Assembly (NCBI GenBank): GCA_030998225.1 | Contig: JAPYXD010000680.1 | Coordinates: forward strand, 9,920,001-9,984,000 | Direction: 5' to 3' | From: Diplolepis rosae | Taxonomy: Eukaryota; Arthropoda; Insecta; Hymenoptera; Diplolepididae | Length of the DNA stretch: 64,000 bases | Shown: in pieces, positions 23,767 through 34,600 of the stretch | Numbering within the stretch: the stretch's first letter is position 1 | Layout of the letters: each line of letters opens with the position of its first letter | Notes under the pieces: generated by a model | What the model was told of the DNA's origin: nothing | The model's input: the letters and a program-made list of their open reading frames with translations, nothing else | The model's database searches: none | Translations under genes and position numbers: made by a program

Positions 23767-25485
23767 AATTGAGCCATCGGGAAGAACTCGCCGAGGGCTC
23801 GAAAAAGGGGAAAGGATTGTCCACTTTAAAAAATTGAAGTAAAAAAAAAAGCTGTAAAAGCTCAGAATAAAAAAATATAAGCTAATAGAGCTTGTCGAAA
23901 TACAACTTTTATTTTTCAAGTATTTTTTAGTCCAACATGATTATTACGAAAAAAAAATATAAATGGTATTTTTTGAATAACCTAAAATCAATGTTTCAAA
24001 AATCATAAATTGCGATTTCTCGGTAAGTACTGCACGCAATGGATTAAATTTTGCGTATTTTCATTCAGTATTCATTGCTGATGCCGAATAGTCATTTAAA
24101 AACAATAAATACCATCAACATTTAATAATATTCAATAACAAATCAGAACCTGTCAATTCTTCGTTTTTCGCGATTCGAAGTGAAAAAGTGACGAATAAAT
24201 TTTATGTTTCGAAAAATATGAAGTGACAAAGTTATTTATTTGTATTTAAGGAAGTTTTTCGGAAATTTTCAAATTATTCGTACTAAAAATAAAGGATTGA
24301 GAGAGTTGTTAATAAAAAGCGCGTGACACACGAAGCGCTAAAGTTGAATTATTCAACAGAATTCCGCGGTTTTCTTAGTTTATTTAGATATTCGTCTGAA
24401 TATTTGCCACTGAAAATCATTGAAATTCATAATATGTAACAATAAAATAAAATTATTTAAGTTCAAACTTCTCCCAACTCCAAACCCTTATATATATGAT
24501 GAATTGTGCGAAACATCTAAGGCCGATTCGATTGGAATAAGCGCGGAAAAAATTAAAGATGTTCGAGCCTTATTAAGATATTTGAGCCCAGGTGGGAAAA
24601 AATATTACGAAGATATATTCACGAAAGTCCCAGTTAAGAAAACCAAATGAAATAGTTTTTTAAGATGCAAGATTAAGGTATTATTATTGAGGTAGTATAG
24701 AATGATGTTTTAATAGATATATTGTGTACAATTGTAAATTATTTTCATTTTCACAATAATAAAATTTGTATAAAAAATACAAAACGTCAAATTTAATTTC
24801 ACGATTAATTGTTTACGAAAAAATTATGTACAATCGCATGATTTTCAGTAGCAAATTTACAAATAAACTAAAAAAACCGCTGAATTCTGTTGAATAATTC
24901 AACTTTCGCGCTTCGTGCGTTGCGCGCTTTTTATTAACAACCCTCTCAATTCTTTATTTTTAGTACGAATAATTTGAAATTTTCCGAAAAACTTCCTTGA
25001 ATACAAATAAGTAACTTTGTCACTTCATATTTTTCGAAACATAAAATTTATTCGTCACTTTTTCACTCTGAATCGCGAAAAGCAAAGTATTGATAGATAT
25101 TGATTTGTTATTGAATATTATCAAATGTTGATGGTATTTATTGTTTTTAAATTACTATTCGCCATCAGAAATAAATACTAAATGAAAATACGCAAAATTT
25201 AATCCATTGCGTGCAGTACTTACCGAGAAATCGCAATTTATGTTTTTTGAAACATTGATTTTAGGTTATTCAAAAAATACCTTTTATATTTTTTTTTTCG
25301 TAATAATCATGTTGGACTAAAAAATACTTGAGGAATAAAAGTTGTATTTTGACAAGCGTTTTTAGTTTATATTTTTTTATTCTGAGCTTTTACAACATTT
25401 TTTTTTACTTCAACATTAGAAAGTGGACAATAATTCTCCCCTTTTTCGAGCGCTCGGCGAGTTCTTCTTCCCGTGGGCTCAATTT
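23767..25485. mobile_element. large inverted-repeat element enclosing an exon
   Basis: Left arm 23767-24385 and right arm 24861-25485 are inverted copies, about 620 bases each, with moderate divergence. Paired landmarks include GAAGAACTCGCCGAG, CATGATTATTACG, GAAGCGC and ATTCAACAGAATTC. Similar open frames are read outward from both arms, as expected of an inverted copy. The 475-base spacer contains a 3' exon with a polyadenylation signal. Flanks continue with weaker ACAG-type similarity out to about 23675 and 25590. No transposase is seen. It may be a foldback element that has captured a gene fragment. Confidence 0.75.
24420..24650 (+). CDS. terminal exon of an unrecognised protein inside an inverted repeat
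   Basis: An open frame ends with TGA at 24648-24650 and is followed by AATAAA at about 24767. The informative part runs from about 24462 (after TTTAAG, a possible splice acceptor) and contains DELCETSKADS, KIKDVRALLRYLSP and YYEDIF, ending in a basic KVPVKKTK tail. The upstream start codon is weak and probably not used, so this is best read as the last exon of a spliced gene. The helical KDVRALLRYLSP then KYYEDIF pattern recalls short C-terminal segments of transposon-associated proteins, but I cannot name the family. No upstream exon was found in the spacer. Confidence 0.4.
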   Translation: MKFIICNNKIKLFKFKLLPTPNPYIYDELCETSKADSIGISAEKIKDVRALLRYLSPGGKKYYEDIFTKVPVKKTK

Positions 25486-25589
25486 GCGGCTTCTCTCTAA
25501 ACTTGACAGATTTATCGAAAAATATTACTATTTACAGAACAGAGAATCGGTAAATTGGACTGAATGGTCTGTAAAATTTACAGAATAAA

Positions 25590-27524
25590 AAAATATCGAT
25601 ATTAAAATTTTTCAACTATGAAAGACCTGGGCTCGAATCCCAGCGCAGTCGAAAGCGTCTTTTTTTCCACAGAAAGATTTTAAAATTCTTTAAATATCTA
25701 AATAATAATAAATTATTTAAAATGAGGGTCAATACAACCTGTACTACTTTTAAAAAGAAATAATAATTCAGGTACTTCATTTACTGCAATAATAAAACAA
25801 CTGATTCTCTTGAGATTTAATAGCGTTAAAATGAATGTTGTGATCTTTATTCGTTTGTCAAGATACAAAAAATTAATTATTTTACAATTTTGACATTTTC
25901 ATTACAATTTACACTACTTCAAAGTAACACTAAAGAGTGTAGTGTTCAAATGATATATTCTGCCATTCCATTAAGGGGAATGATCTATGCTTAAGGTTGA
26001 AAAATCGATTTTTTTTCAATAAATTCATCCTAAACATATTCAAAACTGTGTCTCTTAAGTTTTAGGTCAATATTCTGAAAATTGACAAAGTGACGGATAT
26101 TTTTATCGTACGCGGCGCATAGTCTCTACCCGGTGCGCTCCACGGCAAACAATACAAAATCGGCAAAAATTTCCGACATATCGATATTAAAATTTTTCAA
26201 TTATAAATAATTATAAATAATAATTCAGGTACTTCATTTAATGTAATAATAGAATAAATGATTCTCTTTAATTGAATAACATTAAAATGAATGTTGTGGT
26301 TTTTTTTTCGTTTATCAGGATACAAAAAATAAAGTATTTTACAATTTTATCCGAAACTATCGATAGAAAATATTGATTTATTAAGAGAAAAATATTGATA
26401 TTTTCGATACCGATATTGCATCACTTCAGTGAATGCAACAGATTTTTCTTTCATGCAGAAATATTCTGTTCTAATTGAAGTTTATTTTGTTTGCAGGTAA
26501 GCTAATCTATGGTGAAAGAATGATAAACGATGAATCAACTTTGCTGATGAAAGGTTCTACCTAAACGTATGTGAAAATACACTAATTGAAATACATATTA
26601 AAATAACCTCCTAAAAATTGAATGAAACATGCAAATTTGAAATTTCTCGAAATCGAGAATCGTGATATAAACGCGTGGCATATTGGGAGTGTGTTTTTTT
26701 TCGCGTGAAGCGTGAAGAAGCGAAAAGGTTTGTGAAGGATGAGGAGAATTGGTGGAGCGATTTGTCCCGTCTGTTAATTAGTAAAAAAACGGAGTATGAA
26801 TCTCGAGCGATCGTATATTACCGGCGGCGTAATGGATGGGATTACAGCTGCTGTGTTAAATTAAACCGACCGACGGTCGCGGTACGGTACTGTATGTAGA
26901 TATAGGTAGACTCGGGGCTTCCCTTCTATGTATTATCTATACACAGTATACACAAAGTACAGTTACCTATGGTAACTTCACTGAACCCTCCAACCCCAGA
27001 CGCTTCTCAAACTTGCTGTTTCTTAATTACCTTCTTTCTAGAGCCTTGAGTTCGTTACTAAATTTACGGTACCGTCAAAATGTAATTGATTGTGTTCCAT
27101 TATTTGCTCAGTTAGGTATATAATAGCAATAATTGAGTAGAAGTTTTAAAGTCACTGATTAGTAATATAAAATAATTAATTATTGTTATTTTGAGTCTAT
27201 TTTAAAATTGTTTGGATTGGTGCAAAAAGAGATTTTTCATTAGAATATTTTAAGTAAATTTGATTTTATTGAAAATCAGTTGATATTCATATAAAGACTT
27301 TTAATTTTTAATAGATGCTAAAGAAGAATTGGTCATTGAATTGAATAATGTTCAGTTAAATCGAACTATTTCTGGGTAGCATATAGTTTATTTGAATTGA
27401 ATAAGCTGGATTTTAACAGAAATTTGTTTCGTCTATAAAATTAGGAAGAATTATATTGGAATTTAAGCTAACATAAATTTAGAAAAATTTTCAGTAAGTA
27501 CAAGATAATAAACTTTATGACTTG
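25590..27524. other. no complete gene recognised
   Basis: Contains a tRNA-like fragment at 25620, repeated AATCGATATTAAAATTTTTC-type blocks near 25600 and 26185, and a GC-richer unique stretch at 26640-26900. The 74-codon frame at 26675-26899 has no motif. The rest is AT-rich. Confidence 0.4.
25621..25672 (+). repeat. tRNA-derived repeat fragment (T arm)
   Basis: CTGGG-CTCGAAT-CCCAG at 25627-25643 forms a perfect 5-bp T stem with a 7-base loop like a tRNA TPsiC arm. No anticodon arm precedes it. The following CGCAGTCGAAAGCGTC and T run are shared with the inverted copy at 28741-28810. It is a truncated tRNA-derived SINE or similar, not a tRNA gene. Confidence 0.6.
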
Positions 27525-27666
27525 AAGGCCTCACAGACCGGTCCCTAAAGTCCCCTATTTTCACGATTTTTTCCCTAAAGTACCTTATTTTCAGCCATTA
27601 GTGTGCATTTTTTAAAATCTGTATAAAATCGAGGTATACAAACGTTGCATTCTTCTAATGACCTCA

Positions 27667-28200
27667 CACCGAAAAAAATTCCTTGTACCCGTGTACAAGG
27701 AATCAACTATTTTGCCTAGTTAGGACAGGCGCCAACTTTGCAATCCTAGTTGAAATGACAAAGTTCAAGTTTAGTAAGAAAAACAAAGAAAGCAAGTTGA
27801 TTTGACGGACAGATCCTTTCAGGTGCATCTATTAAACATAACCAAAAAACAACTTTACGTTTATGATCTACTAGAGCAAATATTGATAAAATATTGATAA
27901 AATATTGATAAAAGTGGGTCTTGAAGAATTATTGACAAAAATAAATTTTTGTTTACACAGTGAAAAAGTAATAAATACAGAAGATATTCTTTTTACAGCA
28001 GAGTTTTGTAATAACAGCATAGCAATATTAATTGAATTTAATTGTTAATAGAACTAGAATTATTTATTTCTCTCTAACAAGGTTTATATTGTTTTGTTTA
28101 ACTGTATGTACGTGATTCTCTTAAACAGGAATCCGTGTTATTTCAACTAGGTTAGACTTAACTATGGGTGATAGTTGACTCTCGGAAAAAAAAATTTTCG
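27667..28200. mobile_element. possible nested CACCGAAAAAA element with hairpin
   Basis: It begins CACCGAAAAAAATTCC and ends near CTCTCGGAAAAAAAAA, which suggests imperfect ends. Just inside is a hairpin, TTCCTTGTAC-CCGT-GTACAAGGAA, with 10-base arms. The boundary call is tentative. Confidence 0.35.
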
Positions 28201-28740
28201 GTCCACTATTTTGAAACTGTCATTAAATAATATTCAAATTTCGAGCGCTTTTATTCAAGAAATTATGATTGGTCGATGTACCCACTGCCTCAGCCAATAA
28301 CATTAGCGACGAACGACATGTTAATGTTAGGTGTAATAGGTAAAACCATCGCAATAATGATATAAATACATTTCGGTATTTAAAAGACCTAAGAATTTAA
28401 AAAAAAGTCCATACATGTAACCGATACAGTAGTATTGTTTTAGTAATTTATTTAAACTTAAAATTAAGTCAAAAAAACTCATATTGTGTTATTAGAAGTA
28501 TACTTATTAATGAAAAGACTGAAATTTAAAGAAGTAACATTCATTCTTTAACCAAAGTATAAAATATATTAATAAAAGGAAATTTTGTTGAGAGTTAATT
28601 GAAATTTAATTTAATTAGTCTTACATACATAGTCGTGATGTGTAGGTAATTTCCTATTTAATACTCACGTCCGAAAATTTGTGAAGTACAGTTGTGTACA
28701 AAAATATGAATATATTTATTGAATTTGAAAATCTTTCTGT

Positions 28741-28812
28741 GGAAAAAAGACGCTTTCGACTGCGCTGGGATTCGAGCCTAAGTCTTTCGATTTCCGGTCG
28801 ACTGCTCTTTTA
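28741..28812 (-). repeat. tRNA-Ser-like 3' half, repeat copy
   Basis: On the minus strand the sequence shows an anticodon-arm-like GTCGA-CCGGAAA-TCGA, then a T arm with loop CTCGAAT and CCCAG, then CGCAGTC and AAAGCGTC followed by Ts. The loop would carry GGA, as in tRNA-Ser, but position 33 is C instead of T and no D arm is visible. It is inverted relative to the copy at 25621. A tRNA-derived SINE remnant is the best explanation. Confidence 0.5.
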
Positions 28813-29009
28813 AACTCAACTAATTAATTTGAATATATTTATTACTTACTAAAATAAAAAGTATTACGTCTTCATTTACCTTTTATTAAGAGTTTATTCT
28901 TTTCAATAACTTTCTTTCATACCTAATTTTTGTTAAAAAATGTACCCTATGAGCGTAAAAAAGGTCCCATACACCCTATTTTTTATCCCAAAGGGACTGT
29001 GAGGCCTGG

Positions 29010-29215
29010 ACTTGCAACTCGAAAAAAATGTTTCTTTGGCAGACTCAGAAAAAGATTTTGAATCAACAAATTTATTTTTTGGTTTTACTATTGCATTTTG
29101 TTTTTTGGTTGATCCAACAAACCCATCCAAATATTTTAGTTACTTTTAATAAATTCCAAGTATTTATTAAATTCAACAAAAGAAATTTGATCAACTCAAT
29201 AAAATACTTCATAAA
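29010..29215. repeat. ACCAA/TTGGT-type MITE block, BEL target site
   Basis: Contains repeated TTGGTTGATCCAACAAACC-like motifs of the same kind as at 21690 and 23283. The BEL element inserted at the end of this block. Confidence 0.4.
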
Positions 29216-29220
29216 ATGTC

Positions 29221-29706
29221 TGTTAAGAATCAATGTATGGCATATGTATGATTATATCCATTTATATAAATTTATGTTCTGAAAAATATTTTATGTTTTC
29301 AAATATCTATATGAATCTTACTTTGTATGTTATAACATAGCTGGTGGTCTGTTTATCATTTGTTTATGTGAGTCTCTCGAATTATATTTATAATCTCGCT
29401 TCTAATGTTTCAGACTAACTGATTAGTTATAGTAAATATATACTTTTAATGTCTCCTGTTCGCGGTAGTACCGCACAAAGGAGTGCCGAAAGAAATATCA
29501 AAGTTTTGTTTCATCCATCCCCACTTGATTTAGCTTTAGTAATCTCAATCTTGTAACCAGTTGACCACGATTCGTCGTCGAGAAACATTGTTCTTATATT
29601 CAATAAATTTATAATAATTCATGTTACTGGATTTATTTATGCGAAATAGTGACCCCAACGTTTAAAAACGAAAGGGTAGTACCAAGATATTGGTACGCAA
29701 AAAACA
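29221..29706 (+). repeat. 5' LTR of BEL/Pao element
   Basis: 486 bases, TG...CA ended (TGTTAAGAATC...AAAACA). It matches the 3' LTR except for A/C at 29301 and T/A at 29662. It contains AATAAA at 29602 and a perfect dyad GCGGTA-G-TACCGC at about 29462. The promoter position could not be fixed. Confidence 0.97.
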
Positions 29707-29707
29707 T

Positions 29708-29725
29708 TGGTCCTTCGAGCCGGAT
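29708..29725 (+). promoter_or_regulatory. primer-binding site, tRNA-Tyr type
   Basis: One base after the 5' LTR lies TGGTCCTTCGAGCCGGAT. This is complementary to the 3' end of eukaryotic tRNA-Tyr including CCA, whose acceptor sequence ends CTCGAAGGA from established tRNA sequences. It would prime minus-strand DNA synthesis. Confidence 0.85.
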
Positions 29726-30039
29726 CTGGCAAAGAACATGAATCATTAATTCACTTTGGAAGTTTGAAAGTGATATAAATTTAGGCAGTAACTAGTGCAT
29801 AATCAAAAGCAACTAAAATACAGTGATCAATCATAACGGTGCACATAAAAACAGTGTAAGTGTTAGTGAGTTCTATCCAACTACCAGAATTGCTCTTATT
29901 ACAGCAAGGCATATCACAATCAGGCCACTGCTGGTATTGGTCATCACAATTTCGTTTTGGTTTTTGAGAACCTAACTATCAGATCTACAAGATCAATATT
30001 CAATCAAGAAATTACAAGATATTTCATTGGATACAACAA

Positions 30040-30235
30040 GTGAGGCAATGCGTTTAAAACACCTCTAACATATACAACACGTGAGGCAATGCGTTCAAAA
30101 CACCTCTAACATATACAACACGTGAGGCAATGCGTTCAAAACACCTCTAACATATACAACACGCGAGGCAATGCGTTTAAAACACCTCTCACATACAACA
30201 TATTGAGGCAATGCATTTAAAAACACCTCAAGAGC
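30040..30235 (+). repeat. 41-bp tandem repeats in BEL leader
   Basis: Units begin GTGAGGCAATGCGTT at 30040, 30081, 30122 and 30163, with a fifth degenerate unit from about 30202. The first three are exactly 41 bases and almost identical; the fourth has lost two bases. They sit between the primer site and gag, where packaging or translation signals would be expected. A minus-strand open frame across them is a repeat artefact. Confidence 0.95.
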
Positions 30236-30407
30236 TTCAGGCAGAGTCAGGCAAAATTGGGTATGTACATTATTAATGTCCTTATTAAATAAGTGTCCGT
30301 TATTCAATTTATTTGGAGTTCACAATTCGCATATTTCGTATGAAATAAGTTCTTATGAACATTTATGTTTTATTCTGAAATATTGCTAATCACATTCTGT
30401 TTCGACA

Positions 30408-31664
30408 ATGGAGAATTTTGATCGATTAAGTGTGCTTTTGCAAAAAAGTTCAACAACTAAGGCGCATGTTATCTCATTTCAGGAATTTCTAGCACAATTT
30501 GACACTAATAATCCTGCTCAAATTTCTGAATTACAATTAAGATACAATTCCGTTTTCGCTAATTTTTCAAATCTGGATGATTTATATGACGAAATTCAAT
30601 TAATTGATACGGAAACAGATCATAGTAACGAGAAAAAATACATTCAGGATCTATATTTTCAAACCCTTGCTCAATGTCAAAAATATTTCACGCCTTCGGT
30701 ATCACAATTTAATATTAATTCACAAACAAATTGTCAAGAAACGGTTTCAAATCCGGGTATCGGAAATGAATCGGTCGCGTCAGTAAATCGACGAAGGTTA
30801 AAATTACCTCAAGCTGTACTACCGACTTTCAGTGGTAAAGTTGAGGAGTGGTTGTCATTTAGAGACACTTTTGACACAATGATCAACAAACGGGATGATA
30901 TAAGTAAGGTGGAAAAATTACAGTATTTGAAATCCGCTCTTAAAGATGAGGCATTACGCAAAATTCAAGTTTTCGCTATTACTGAAGAAAACTTTGAGCG
31001 CGCTTGGAATCTTCTGCGAAAATCATATGAAGATAAGCGTACCCTAATTTCGCGTCATCTTAGTTTATTGCTACAATTGCCAGTTCAAGAAAAGGAATCC
31101 TATCAGGGTCTAATCATCCTCGCCGATGAATCTCAACAGCATCTTCAGTCGTTAGCTTCATTAGGCGTAAATGTAACTCAAGAAATGGTAGTAGCCATAA
31201 TCGAAGAAAAATTGCATAAATCTACTCTAGAAAAATGGGATGAAACTATTAAAAATGGAGAATTTCCTAATTTAGATGATTTAACTGATTTCCTATATAG
31301 AACTGCAGCCCGTATTTCCAAAAGAAAAAACGATAGTAATGTCAAAAATTCTACCGATAAAGATTTTCCTTCTTTCAAAAAACGTAAAGTTGATTTCAAG
31401 CGTCATGCCCTTGTGAGTGCTGTATATAATAAATGCCCTCTTTGTTCCGAATCCCACTATTTATTTAAATGCGGAAAATTTTTAACGTTGACAGTTGAGG
31501 AGCGTATAAAGATCGTGAAAGAGACATCTCTATGTTTTAATTGCTTACGTGATCATAGGGCTAAGAATTGTAAATTTGGAGCTTGTAAGAAGTGTGGTAA
31601 ACGTCACAATACTTTATTACACTTTTCAAAGGTACAGGATTCAAGCAAATCAAATGAATCTTGA
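30408..31664 (+). CDS. gag: BEL/Pao Gag polyprotein
   Basis: Structural protein that assembles the cytoplasmic particle and binds element RNA. 418 residues from ATG 30408. After a helical N-terminal part, residues 136-290 match the DUF1759-type core of BEL/Pao Gag (LPTFSGKVEEWLSFRDTF, then ERAWNLLRKSYED). The C-terminal third is basic (KNDSNVKNSTDKD, FKKRKVDFKRH) and Cys/His-rich: CPLCSESHYLFKC from residue 343, then C376-x2-C379, C388, C393-x2-C396 and His 400/405, typical nucleic-acid-binding knuckles. It ends at TGA 31662-31664 and pol continues in the same frame. No internal damage is seen. Confidence 0.93.
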   Translation: MENFDRLSVLLQKSSTTKAHVISFQEFLAQFDTNNPAQISELQLRYNSVFANFSNLDDLYDEIQLIDTETDHSNEKKYIQDLYFQTLAQCQKYFTPSVSQFNINSQTNCQETVSNPGIGNESVASVNRRRLKLPQAVLPTFSGKVEEWLSFRDTFDTMINKRDDISKVEKLQYLKSALKDEALRKIQVFAITEENFERAWNLLRKSYEDKRTLISRHLSLLLQLPVQEKESYQGLIILADESQQHLQSLASLGVNVTQEMVVAIIEEKLHKSTLEKWDETIKNGEFPNLDDLTDFLYRTAARISKRKNDSNVKNSTDKDFPSFKKRKVDFKRHALVSAVYNKCPLCSESHYLFKCGKFLTLTVEERIKIVKETSLCFNCLRDHRAKNCKFGACKKCGKRHNTLLHFSKVQDSSKSNES

Positions 31665-34600
31665 CCATCAACAGAAGTCTCGGAAATCACTTTGAAATCT
31701 ATGACCTATATGCCAACGTTCCAATTAATGACGAGTGCGATCGTCGAAGTATTTGATATCAAGGATAATCGAATAAGAGCACGAATATTACTAGATACTT
31801 GTTCAACCGCCAATTTTGTAACAATTAATCTTGTAAAACGATTACAACTTCCTTTATCTAGATGTTCATTTTCTGTAGGAGCTTTAAATGATCTCACTAC
31901 AACTGTAAATGGTATGGTTTTTATCACCTTCAAATCGGTTTATAACGAGTATAAACGTACACTTAATTTTTTAGTAGTTCCTAATATAACAAATTTAGTT
32001 CCGAATGAAGTTATATTACGTCAACATCTTAAAATTCCGAAAAATATTTTACTGGCTGATCCTAATTTTCACATGCCTAGCACCGTTGATATGCTTATCG
32101 GCGCGGGCCCGAGCTTATCTCTCTTTTCTATAGGTTCTATAAATTTATCTCAAAACGGTAATGACCTTTATCTACAAAAAACTCGCTTAGGCTGGATAAT
32201 TGGGGGTGGTCTAGATTTTACAAAAAATTCCAAAATAACTAAAACAAATAATTGTCTAGTAACCGATTTAAAAACAATAATTGAGAAATTTTGGTCAGTG
32301 GAAGAGTTATCATCTCAATCAGAGCTTTCTCAAGAAGAGATCGAATGCGAGGCACACTTTAAACAACACGTAACTCGAGATAAGGACGGGCGATATGTAG
32401 TAGCATTACCATTTAGATCAACAACGAAAACACTAGGCGAATCCAAACAGATTGCGTTGAAAAGATTAGGTGGACTACAAAAGAGATTTGAAAGGGACAT
32501 AGAGTTTAGGCAACAATATTCATCAGTCATTCAGGAATATTTGGAATTAAATCACATGTCATTGATAAACATACCTCAAGATGAGGAAAGTTTCTATCTG
32601 CCACATCACGGCGTCATAAAGGATTCGAGTAGCACCACCAAACTGAGAGTAGTTTTTAATGCTTCAGCTAAAAGTAGCTCTGGTGTCTCCTTAAATGACG
32701 TCCTGATGGTAGGTCCTACAATACAAGATGATCTTTTTTCCTTGATAATTCGTTACCGTTTTCATAATTATGTACTTATAGCTGATATTGAAAAAATGTA
32801 CAGACAATTTTTAATCCGCGAAGAAGACCGTAAATATCAAAAGATCTTGTGGTGGGAAAACGACAAAATTAAAGAATATTGTTTAAACACAGTCACTTTC
32901 GGTTTTGCTCCATCAGCCTTTTTAGCTACACGATGTTTACAGCAACTGGTTGAGGATGAGGGTCATGATTTTCCCTTAGCTGCAAAAATATTAAAAAGGG
33001 ATTTATATGTAGATAATCTCATTACTGGTGCATCCACATGTAAACAGGCGCGAGAAATTTACGAACAGATGAATAAACTCTTAGGTCGCGCTCAACTCAA
33101 CATGCGTCAATGGGCGTCTAACGAACCCCGCATACTCGAAGGTATAAAAGATATTAATCTGGATAAAGATTTCAAAATAAACAAAGATTACGTGGCAAAA
33201 ACTCTCGGTTTGTATTGGAAAGCTAGAAATGACTCATTTATATATTCGATTAAAAAGCCTGTGATTCATAAGGGAATCACAAAAAGGGTCATCTTATCCG
33301 AGATTGCAAAATTATTTGATCCTTTAGGTTTTATCGGTCCGATAATTTTGTACTCGAAATTAATTATGCAGGAACTTTGGCAGTCCAAAGTTACGTGGGA
33401 TGAATCAGTACCTTCATCTATTCACTATAATTGGAGCAACTTTTGTGAACAATTAGAAGCGGTAAATAATGTTTCAATTCCTAGAAAAACGTTGATTGAC
33501 CATACAAAAAAGATACAATTACATGGCTTTTGCGACGCCAGCGAGAAAGGGTACGGGGCTTGTTTATACGTTCGTGCTGATAGCGATGATGGACGAATTC
33601 AATGTTCTCTTTTATGTTCTAAGTCTCGTGTTGCTCCTTTAAAAAGACTAACTATTCCTCGATTGGAATTATCTGGAGCATTATTATTAACTAATTTATT
33701 TGAAAAGGTAAGAAATTCACTTTATATCGAAATTGATGCAGCAATATTTTGGACAGATTCAGAAATCGTGTTACATTGGTTACAAACAAATCCTAACACA
33801 TTAAAAACTTTCGTATCCAATAGAGTTTCTGAAATACAAGTCAAAACAAGCATAAATCAGTGGCGTCACGTTCGTTCTAAAGACAATCCTGCAGATGAAT
33901 TGTCCAGAGGTCAATTACCCAATAAATTCGTGAAAAATGAATTATGGTTTAAAGGTCCCAAATGGTTGAGTCAAGAAGAAGATTTCTGGCCAAAGTCGGA
34001 AATTAGAGCGAATATGTATACGCTTACCGAATCAAAAAAGCTGAATTGTCTGAAGATTGATATTCAGACTAGTATTTTCGAGAAATTCTCCTCATTTACT
34101 GTTTTGAAACGAGTAATAGCATTCTGCTTTAGATTTTTACCTAAATACCGTCACTGTAAAGGTACTTTAAAAACCACAGAATTAAACCACGCAGAAACAG
34201 TTGTCATTCGACTTGTCCAAAAATCTAGTTTTTATAAAGAAATTGAAAACTTAACGAAAGGCAATACACTAAGCAAAAAAAGTAAAATTCTTAATTTAGA
34301 TCCTTTCTTATGTGAAAATGGACTATTACGTGTCGGAGGTCGTTTACAAAATTCCGAGCTTTCTTTTGATAAACAGCATCCTATACTTTTACCCAGATCA
34401 AATTTCTTGACAGATTTAATAATTAAATACTATCATTTGCATTGTCTCCACGCTGGAGTACAAACTACTTTATACGCAATGCGACAAAGGTTCTGGCCTA
34501 TTGATGGTAGGAACCAAATCAAAAAACTCATTCGCAAATGTATAAATTGTTTTCGTGCTAAACCAATTTTAGCCAATCCTAAGATGGGTAATCTACCGGG

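Larger units (their letters stand above)
27525..29009. mobile_element. AGGCCTCACAG-ended element, 1.5 kb
   Basis: AGGCCTCACAG at the left and CTGTGAGGCCT at the right are exact inverted ends, followed inward by TCCCT on both sides. The interior contains a further MITE-like segment (from about 27667) and the minus-strand tRNA-like repeat. No transposase. Confidence 0.65.

Noticed and set aside
25621..25672. functional tRNA gene
   Set aside because: Only a T arm is present, without D or anticodon arms, and the flank is shared with another repeat copy.
30040..30235. CRISPR-like array
   Set aside because: Units are contiguous 41-base tandem repeats with no unique spacers, and they lie in a retrotransposon leader.
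30095..30307. minus-strand 70-codon frame
   Set aside because: It is a by-product of the 41-base tandem repeats.
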